Origin: CAJXNP01 sp050305935
GTDB lineage: Bacteria > Bacteroidota > Bacteroidia > Cytophagales > Cyclobacteriaceae
NCBI GenBank assembly: GCA_050305935.1
Contig: JBNLGG010000010.1
Location: forward strand, 1-64,000
DNA: 64,000 nt
Reading direction: 5' to 3'
Shown one piece after another: positions 58,462-64,000 of the stretch (within the stretch, counting starts at the first letter, position 1; every line of letters begins with the position of its first letter). The notes under the pieces are model-generated. The model saw nothing but the letters and a program-made list of their open reading frames with translations, was not told the origin of the DNA and did no database searches. The position numbers and the translations under genes were made by a program.

Positions 58462-58944
58462 CTAGGAAGGATCTACTAAGAACAACGGCTGGTCAAATTC
58501 AACCGGCGAGGAATTATCAACCAGAACTTTCACTATTTTACCGGAAACCTCTGATTCTATTTCATTAAATAGTTTCATGGCTTCGACAATACAGACAGTC
58601 TGGCCTACTTTAACCGTGTCACCTTCCTGAACAAACGCAGGGGACTCCGGGTTAGGTGATTGGTAGAAGGTACCAATCATGGGTGATTTTATTTCTACAA
58701 GCTTTCCATTTGCAGAACCCTCAGGCGCAACTTTTTCCATCTTTGATGATGCATCATCCGCTGCGTTTTGAGCTGCTGGTGTAGCTTGCAATACAGGGGC
58801 TTGAACCATCTGTGGAGCACTCTGCACGATGGCTGCGCTCTTTTTCTTTACCTCAATCTTAAACTCCTGAGTTTCAATATTTACCTCTTCTAAGCCCGAT
58901 TGGGCTATAAAATCGATTAAATCCTGAATTTCTTTAGCCTTCAT
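58462..58944 (-). CDS. accB: Biotin carboxyl carrier protein
   Basis: This 160-residue BCCP carries biotin on the Lys of CIVEAMKLFNEIE, in the conserved biotinyl domain (about 83-158: SPMIGTFYQSPNPESPAFVQ, VKVGQTVCIVEAMKLFNEI). The N-terminal segment (about 1-35) is helical, and an Ala/Pro/Gln-rich linker (VQAPVLQATPAAQNAADDA) follows. It is 4 bp after efp and 36 bp before accC. Confidence 0.98.
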   Translation of the reverse strand: MKAKEIQDLIDFIAQSGLEEVNIETQEFKIEVKKKSAAIVQSAPQMVQAPVLQATPAAQNAADDASSKMEKVAPEGSANGKLVEIKSPMIGTFYQSPNPESPAFVQEGDTVKVGQTVCIVEAMKLFNEIESEVSGKIVKVLVDNSSPVEFDQPLFLVDPS

Positions 58945-58948
58945 AAAA

Positions 58949-59512
58949 TTATTTTACTCTTTCATAATAAGTGCCAGTACGGGTATCTACCCTAATTACC
59001 TCGTCCTGATCAATAAAAAGCGGTACCTGAATTTCTGCCCCCGTCTCAAGGGTAGCAGGTTTCGAAGCATTGGTAGCAGTGTCGCCCTTAACCCCGGGCT
59101 CGGTGTATGTAATTTGCAATGTCACAAATGCGGGAAGCTCAACACTTAGCGCTGTTTCTGTCTCAGCATGATAAATTACCTCGACTTCCTGCCCCTCCTT
59201 TAAAAACTCGCTGCCTTCCACCATATTTTCCTGTAAAGCAACTTGTTCGAAGGTGCTGCTATCCATAAAATGATAGCCAATATCATCTTTGTAAAGAAAC
59301 TGGTGCGGCCTTCTTTCTATTCTTGCCGTGGTGATCTTTACACCGGCGTTAAATGTGTTATCGATTACTTTTCCAGATTTGAGGTTCTTCAATTTTGTCC
59401 TTACAAACGCTCCTCCCTTACCCGGTTTTACATGTTGGAATTCTACAATAGTGTACAGGTCGTTGTTATACTCAATACAAAGACCATTTCTAAAATCTGC
59501 AGTAGTTGCCAT
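58949..59512 (-). CDS. efp: Translation elongation factor P
   Basis: This 187-residue factor relieves ribosome stalling at polyproline. It has the three-domain EF-P length. The N-terminal KOW-like domain contains FQHVKPGKGGAFVRTKLKNL, with the loop Lys that is modified in some bacteria. The later OB domains show TFNAGVKITTARIERRPHQFLYKD-type sequence and the C-terminal GAEIQVPLFIDQDEVIRVDTRTGTYYERVK. No EpmA/EpmB genes are seen. It heads the efp-accB-accC operon. Confidence 0.97.
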   Translation of the reverse strand: MATTADFRNGLCIEYNNDLYTIVEFQHVKPGKGGAFVRTKLKNLKSGKVIDNTFNAGVKITTARIERRPHQFLYKDDIGYHFMDSSTFEQVALQENMVEGSEFLKEGQEVEVIYHAETETALSVELPAFVTLQITYTEPGVKGDTATNASKPATLETGAEIQVPLFIDQDEVIRVDTRTGTYYERVK

Positions 59513-59605
59513 GTCTCTAAAATCGTCCTAAAATTATAAATCTATATTCGAAATAAAAATGGAATAGATAAATTGTATCATCCCATGATAAAAAAGTTAC
59601 ACATG

Positions 59606-59635
59606 AAAAAAGGGAGTTGATTGACTCCCCTTTAA
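59606..59635 (-). terminator. Terminator after rpmF
   Basis: GGGAGT (59612-59617) pairs with ACTCCC (59624-59629) and is extended by A/T pairs; on the minus strand it is followed by a run of six T. It separates the pdxA-DUF177-rpmF set from efp. Confidence 0.75.
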
Positions 59636-59659
59636 ATTTCCTGTTTTATCCCAATTATA

Positions 59660-59851
59660 TTATACCAGGACTTCTTTTTCCATTACAACCTGACCCTTGT
59701 AGTATAGCTTGCCCTCGTACCAAAATGCCCTGTGCGGCAGGTGGTGCTCACCTGTAGTGGGACATACAGCAAACTGCTTTTCCTTTAATTTATAATGCGT
59801 TCTTCTTTTATCTCTTCTGGTCTTCGAAATCTTACGCTTTGGATGTGCCAT
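59660..59851 (-). CDS. rpmF: 50S ribosomal protein L32
   Basis: This 63-residue basic protein has the bL32 pattern MAHPKRKISKTRRDKRRTHY, then CPTTGEHHLPHRAFW and a short C-terminal strand. Only one Cys is present, and the four-Cys zinc ribbon is lost, so this is the zinc-independent form. It begins 1 bp after the DUF177 stop, the classical yceD-rpmF arrangement. Confidence 0.96.
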   Translation of the reverse strand: MAHPKRKISKTRRDKRRTHYKLKEKQFAVCPTTGEHHLPHRAFWYEGKLYYKGQVVMEKEVLV

Positions 59852-59852
59852 T

Positions 59853-60410
59853 TTATTTTTCTTTATTTTTTAACTTCAATAATCCTTGCCACCTGGGATC
59901 TATTTCCTCGGGAGATTCATCGTCAATTTCTTCTTCCGAGGTATAGACTAATTCCTCATCCAGATCTTCTTCTTCCTGATCAAATCTGGGATGAAGCCTT
60001 TTCAGAGGAATGCCTACCGTTATGAATTCATAAATAAAACTTGCCAGGTTCAATACCTGCTCGTCATATTTTATCACAATCACATCGTCCGCCAGAACAT
60101 CCTCCTCCTGGCCAAACTTTACTACCAGGTCATTTTCTATTTCCAGGGGGTGATCAAACTTTTCTAAACTCCGATCACACTCGAGCTCTACCGTTCCTTT
60201 GATATTAAAATGTAAATTGAGAAGATGGGTGGTTTTTTCCAAAACCACAGTGACTGCAAGGTCCCCTTTATCTATCAACCCGTAGTCAAACTCCTTAAAA
60301 AAACCTGAATCAATTGTAAAATCAAATTCATGTTTACCAGGTCTAATCCTAACTATTTCAATATCAAATTCTTTGAGCTTTTTCAAACCCCTTTCCAATA
60401 AAGTCCGCAA
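59853..60410 (-). CDS. DUF177/YceD family protein
   Basis: This 185-residue acidic protein is the usual upstream partner of rpmF. Visible family features are VTVVLEKTTHLLNLHFNIKG, TVELECDRSLEKFDHPLEIE, DDVIVIKYDEQVLNLASFIY and EFITVGIPLKRLHP, then a very acidic tail (EEEDLDEELVYTSEEEIDDE). DUF177 proteins are linked to 23S rRNA or ribosome assembly. It lies between pdxA (41 bp) and rpmF. Confidence 0.9.
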   Translation of the reverse strand: MRTLLERGLKKLKEFDIEIVRIRPGKHEFDFTIDSGFFKEFDYGLIDKGDLAVTVVLEKTTHLLNLHFNIKGTVELECDRSLEKFDHPLEIENDLVVKFGQEEDVLADDVIVIKYDEQVLNLASFIYEFITVGIPLKRLHPRFDQEEEDLDEELVYTSEEEIDDESPEEIDPRWQGLLKLKNKEK

Positions 60411-60451
60411 AGTTAATTATATATTTTCTAAATAGAAAAGTATTAGGCAAA

Positions 60452-61489
60452 TTAAGCTTCTACTTCTACTTGAAATTCCTCTCTTTTTGAACAAATATTT
60501 GCAGCCAGAAAGATAGCTTCCCGCATTGAGATTTCATTTGCTGCCATTTTTCCGGCGATCGGAAAAGCTGTTCCATGATCCGGAGAGGTACGAACTTTCG
60601 ACAAGCCAGCTGTAAAATTCACGCCATCTTCAAATGACATGGCTTTAAAAGGAACCAGACCCTGGTCGTGGTACATCGCCAATATGCCATCAAATTTGGT
60701 AAATGACCCGTCACCAAAAAATCCATCGGCGGCAAACGGACCAAAGACGAGGTTTCCTTTCTTTTTTATCTCCTCTATAGCAGGAGCGATTATTTGTTCC
60801 TCTTCGCTTCCCAGAAGGCCACCTTCCCCGGCATGTGGATTCAAGCCAAGAACCGCAATTTTAGGTTTATTGATCAAAAAGTCTTTTTTCAATGACTTGA
60901 TCATGGCCGCGATCTTTTTTTCTACAGTTTGTTTTGTGATGAGCTTCGCCACGTCTTTTAATGATACATGGCCCGTCACAACGCCTATCCGCAACACGTC
61001 AGAAACCATCATCATCAACCCTTCTCCCCCTAGTTCATTTGAGATATATTCTGTATGACCTGGAAATTTAAACTCCTCACTTTGGGTGTTTTCCTTACTG
61101 ATAGGCCCGGTGACCAATGCATCTATCACTCCTTCCTTTAAATCACTGACCGCTTCCTTGATCGCCATAAAAGCATATTTTCCCATCGCCGGGTCTACCG
61201 TCCCGGCATTGATTTCCACGGCTTCTTCCCAGCAGTTGTATACATTGACCCGCTTGTGATTCAAATGACGTTTGTCTTGTACTTGCCCAAAATTAAAATC
61301 ATTTAACTCGAGCATTTTCCGATAGTAGGAAATCGCCTTTGTGGAGCCGTACACAACGGGTGTGATCATATTTAAGACCCGATTATCAGAGAGCGCTTTG
61401 ACAATCACTTCCGGGCTGATGCTGTTCAGGTCACCAATGGTAATACCTATTACGGGTTTTCTTTTATTGCTTTTTTCTGGTTGGGACAT
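60452..61489 (-). CDS. pdxA: 4-hydroxythreonine-4-phosphate dehydrogenase
   Basis: This 345-residue enzyme makes the aminoacetone phosphate precursor for pyridoxal 5'-phosphate. Family motifs are IGITIGDLNSISPEVIVKAL, ALVTGPISKENTQS, FPGHTEYISNELG, VVTGHVSLKDVAKLIT, AVLGLNPHAGEGGLLGSEE, FAADGFFG, AMYHDQGLVPFKAMSFEDGV and TSPDHGTAFPIAGK. The metal-binding His residues lie in PGHTEY, GHVSL and YHDQG. It is probably first gene of the set that includes DUF177 and rpmF. Divergent from rsmA with a 115-bp spacer. Confidence 0.97.
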   Translation of the reverse strand: MSQPEKSNKRKPVIGITIGDLNSISPEVIVKALSDNRVLNMITPVVYGSTKAISYYRKMLELNDFNFGQVQDKRHLNHKRVNVYNCWEEAVEINAGTVDPAMGKYAFMAIKEAVSDLKEGVIDALVTGPISKENTQSEEFKFPGHTEYISNELGGEGLMMMVSDVLRIGVVTGHVSLKDVAKLITKQTVEKKIAAMIKSLKKDFLINKPKIAVLGLNPHAGEGGLLGSEEEQIIAPAIEEIKKKGNLVFGPFAADGFFGDGSFTKFDGILAMYHDQGLVPFKAMSFEDGVNFTAGLSKVRTSPDHGTAFPIAGKMAANEISMREAIFLAANICSKREEFQVEVEA

Positions 61490-61604
61490 ATTATTCTTAA
61501 CATTTTGATTTTATCCAATGCCGCCAAATCCATTTATTTTTAACCATATTGCGCATTGAATTTTGAGTACGCAATTTAAGGTAAATTATTAAACAGAAGA
61601 AAGA

Positions 61605-62393
61605 TTGGAAGTCAGACCTAAAAAGCGGCTTGGTCAGCATTTTTTAAGGGACCTCAACATCGCCTCCAAAATTGTGGACGAGTTGTCCTTCCATGAGGAT
61701 TACCAGACAGTGGTAGAGATTGGGCCCGGAATGGGCGTGCTGACCGATTTTCTGTTAAAAAAGAAAATCGAAAAACTTCTTCTAATGGAAATAGATGAAG
61801 AATCAATCCAATATCTTCGGAAAAAATTTTTAAAAGCTTCTCAATTAGAAATAATCCATGCAGACTTCCTAAGGGCGCCTCTTTCCAAGCTAATCGACCA
61901 GCCCTTTGGAATCATAGGAAACTTCCCATATAATATCTCCAGTCAAATATTATTCAGACTGTTAGACAACCGAGAGCAGGTACCTGAACTGGTGGGGATG
62001 TTTCAGAAGGAAGTGGCCGACAGGGTCTGTTCAAAAGAAGGAAATAAAGTGTATGGCATATTGAGTGTTTTGATTGGCGCTTTTTACGAGAGGGAATATT
62101 TATTCACTGTACCTCAGCATGTATTTAACCCTCCACCAAAAGTAGAATCGGCGGTCATACGTTTAAAACGAAAAGAAAAATTCCACCTCGATTGCGACGA
62201 AAAACTATTGTTTAGAGTCGTAAAACAGGGTTTCCAAAACCGCCGGAAAACATTGCGAAATGCACTAAAACCAATAAATTTGCCCGATGATTTAAGAAGT
62301 GACCCGGAGTTTGGATTGAGGGCAGAACAACTCTCTGTTGCTGATTTTATCACACTTACAAAAAAAATTGCATCATTTGGAAAATCCGACTAA
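61605..62393 (+). CDS. rsmA: 16S rRNA (adenine(1518)-N(6)/adenine(1519)-N(6))-dimethyltransferase
   Basis: This 262-residue KsgA methyltransferase dimethylates two adenines near the 3' end of 16S rRNA. It starts at a TTG (61605) giving MEVRPKKRLGQHFLRD; no ATG lies closer. Motif I is VVEIGPGMGVLTDFLL, the catalytic motif is IIGNFPYNISSQI, and VFNPPPKVESAVIRL and FQNRRKTLRNAL complete the family pattern. The next gene, mgtE, starts inside its last codons. Confidence 0.96.
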   Translation: MEVRPKKRLGQHFLRDLNIASKIVDELSFHEDYQTVVEIGPGMGVLTDFLLKKKIEKLLLMEIDEESIQYLRKKFLKASQLEIIHADFLRAPLSKLIDQPFGIIGNFPYNISSQILFRLLDNREQVPELVGMFQKEVADRVCSKEGNKVYGILSVLIGAFYEREYLFTVPQHVFNPPPKVESAVIRLKRKEKFHLDCDEKLLFRVVKQGFQNRRKTLRNALKPINLPDDLRSDPEFGLRAEQLSVADFITLTKKIASFGKSD

Positions 62394-63741
62394 AGTTGAA
62401 TTGACAAAGGAATTCTTTGAAGAATTAAGTCTGGCAATCAAAGATCGTCAAAGTGACTTTATTGTGAAGTCACTTTCCGAGATGAGGGAAGCTGACATTT
62501 CTTTGATCCTCGAAGAATTTGAGGCGGCCGATTCCAAATATGTATTAAAGCTCCTTCCAAATGATACCGCCGCCAACATCCTCAAAGACCTTGACGAAGA
62601 TATCAGGGAAGATTTTCTCGAAGAATTTTCACCGGAAGAAGTAGCTGTCTATCTGGAAATAGTGGAAACCGACAATGGCGCTGATATCCTGAACGAAATG
62701 CCCATTAAAAAAAGGGAGGAAGTGCTCGCCGCCATGGGCAATGAAGAAAAGGTGAAAAACCTGCTGGAACTTCTCCGCTATGAAGAAAATTGTGCTGGTG
62801 GTCTCATGGCAAAAGAGCTTGTAAAAGCTAACCTCGACTGGACAGTAATCCAGTGTATTGAAGAAATAAGAAGACAAGCCGAAAACGTCAACAAAATCTA
62901 TTCGGTTTATGTGGTCGACAATAAAGATAAACTCCTTGGTCGGGTATCATTGAAGAATCTTCTTCTGTCTAAAACAACGGAGAAAGTAAAAAACATCTAC
63001 GATGATGACATTGTCTATGTACAAACCTACATGGAAGAGGAAGAGATAGCATCAATCATGCAAAAATATGACCTGGAAGTTCTCCCGGTGATCAATGTCA
63101 AAGGGAAGTTGGTGGGCAGGATCACAGTAGATGATATCATTGACGTTATCACAGATCAGGCCGAGCAGGAACGCCAAATCATGGCCGGTATCGCAGAGGA
63201 CGTGGAGGAAGATGACAACATCTGGATATTATCCAGGGCACGACTGCCATGGCTGATCATAGGGCTGCTGGGTGGAATGATCGGCGCAAAGCTTATCAGT
63301 GGCTTTGAGGAAGTACTTGCCCAGGTAACTGCGGTCGCTTTCTTCATTCCCTTAATTATAGCCACAGGAGGAAATGTAGGCATACAATCTTCCGCCCTCG
63401 TGGTACAGAGCCTTGCCAGTCACTTGCCTTTCAAGGACAGCCTGATGCAACGTATCACAAAGGTGTTTCTCGTAGCGCTGATCAATGGGGTAGTACTTTC
63501 CTTTCTGGTTTTCATCTTTATCTATTTTACAACTGATGTCAAGCTGGCTATCGTGGTAGCTACGGCGCTTTTCAGCGTGGTAGTGCTAGCATCTTTACTA
63601 GGTACGCTGATCCCGCTGATCCTTGAAAAGTTTGGGTTCAACCCGGCCCTTGCATCGGGTCCTTTTATCACTACTACCATTGACCTGCTCGGACTTATGG
63701 TTTATTTTGCCGTGGCTCATTTTTTATATCAATCGTTATAA
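62377..63741 (+). CDS. mgtE: MgtE magnesium transporter
   Basis: This protein of about 454 residues is a Mg2+ channel/transporter. The N-terminal MgtE domain (about 10-125) is acidic and helical. Two CBS domains follow (about 130-250: CAGGLMAKELVKANLDWTV, VYVQTYMEEEEIASIMQKYD, GRITVDDIIDVI). The C-terminal five-helix pore begins near LPWLIIGLLGGMIGA and includes FIPLIIATGGNVGIQSSALV and FITTTIDLLGLMVYF. I start at the TTG at 62377 because it gives MENPTKVELTKEFFEEL, the normal family beginning. It overlaps rsmA by 17 bp. A TTG at 62338 would add 13 non-family residues. Confidence 0.93.
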   Translation: MENPTKVELTKEFFEELSLAIKDRQSDFIVKSLSEMREADISLILEEFEAADSKYVLKLLPNDTAANILKDLDEDIREDFLEEFSPEEVAVYLEIVETDNGADILNEMPIKKREEVLAAMGNEEKVKNLLELLRYEENCAGGLMAKELVKANLDWTVIQCIEEIRRQAENVNKIYSVYVVDNKDKLLGRVSLKNLLLSKTTEKVKNIYDDDIVYVQTYMEEEEIASIMQKYDLEVLPVINVKGKLVGRITVDDIIDVITDQAEQERQIMAGIAEDVEEDDNIWILSRARLPWLIIGLLGGMIGAKLISGFEEVLAQVTAVAFFIPLIIATGGNVGIQSSALVVQSLASHLPFKDSLMQRITKVFLVALINGVVLSFLVFIFIYFTTDVKLAIVVATALFSVVVLASLLGTLIPLILEKFGFNPALASGPFITTTIDLLGLMVYFAVAHFLYQSL

Positions 63742-63747
63742 TTCTCT

Positions 63748-64000
63748 ATGAAAAAGAAAGTGCTAATATCTGATGCCATGCATCCGAGCATCATCCCTAC
63801 TCTTTCGGAACTTAACTTTGAAGTGGATTATTTTCCTGACATCACCAGGGAGCAAATCCTTGAATCCTTACATCAGTACTGCGGTCTGATCATTCGAAGC
63901 AAAACTATTATTGATAAGGAACTTATCGACCGGGGAGAAAACCTTACATTTATCGCCCGGGCAGGTGCCGGATTGGATCAAATCGATCTGACCTACGCCA
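63748..64000 (+). CDS. 2-hydroxyacid (3-phosphoglycerate) dehydrogenase, N-terminal part
   Basis: The frame opens at an ATG at 63748 and runs to the window end (84 codons). The sequence MKKKVLISDAMHPSIIPTL, then CGLIIRSKTIIDKELIDRG and LTFIARAGAGLDQIDL, is the N-terminal substrate-binding lobe of the D-2-hydroxyacid dehydrogenase family; the RAGAGLD(Q/N)ID motif is characteristic of SerA-like members. Whether it is SerA or another member needs the rest. It lies 6 bp after mgtE and is probably co-transcribed. Confidence 0.85.
   Translation, partial: MKKKVLISDAMHPSIIPTLSELNFEVDYFPDITREQILESLHQYCGLIIRSKTIIDKELIDRGENLTFIARAGAGLDQIDLTYA

Noticed and set aside
1..64000. CRISPR array, integrase or phage genes
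   Set aside because: I saw no regularly spaced direct repeats, no tyrosine recombinase and no phage structural genes; the only mobile traces are the GIY-YIG/tRNA unit and the transposase remnant.

Overview
The window is chromosomal DNA from a Bacteroidota bacterium, most likely a cytophagalean. The reasons are a SusC/SusD pair inside a large glycan-utilisation locus, promoter -7 elements of the TAnnTTTG type with few Shine-Dalgarno sequences, and housekeeping clusters such as pheT-zapA-rny and efp-accB-accC. No species can be named from the sequence alone.

Layout. 1-12.3 kb is housekeeping: a truncated lipoprotein gene, tex, a membrane thioredoxin, glycerate kinase, rpsT, radC, a DUF1684 protein, pheT, a coiled-coil protein, zapA, rny, ferritin and a DsbA-like oxidoreductase. 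A lone alpha/beta hydrolase follows at 12.3-13.3 kb. 13.6-43.9 kb is a polysaccharide utilisation locus. An eight-gene leftward operon runs from susC (32.4 kb) through susD, a secreted esterase, two GH29 fucosidases, GH35 and GH2 to a sulfatase-modifying-factor/BNR sialidase-like fusion (15.1 kb). GH125 converges on its end. Rightward from the susC promoter lie a LacI regulator and GH3, then cutC/GH20 (divergent), a TPR histidine kinase and GH92.

Read together, the enzymes could dismantle a complex N-glycan from the outside in: sialidase-like, galactosidase, hexosaminidase, alpha-mannosidases (GH92, GH125), a beta-mannosidase-like GH2, and fucosidases for core or antennary fucose. No endo-glycosidase or PNGase is visible, so release from protein would have to be encoded elsewhere. 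TGTG-rich palindromes occur in exactly three intergenic regions (susC/lacI, cutC/GH20, upstream of GH92). They are the best candidates for the LacI operator and tie the dispersed genes into one regulon.

44-50.5 kb contains a secreted-repeat lipoprotein, a small membrane protein, a tRNA-Arg overlapped by a GIY-YIG endonuclease gene and preceded by a damaged copy of the same tRNA (a candidate tRNA-targeting element), sucC, lolD, a Bcp peroxiredoxin, a nitroreductase and yebC. 50.5-55.2 kb is a second small glycan region: GH39, GH97, and a decayed GH13 amylase tail abutting a decayed IS1380-type transposase tail. 55.2-64 kb returns to housekeeping: NUDIX, a SIS-domain protein, accC, accB, efp, rpmF, a DUF177 protein, pdxA, rsmA, mgtE and a truncated 2-hydroxyacid dehydrogenase gene.
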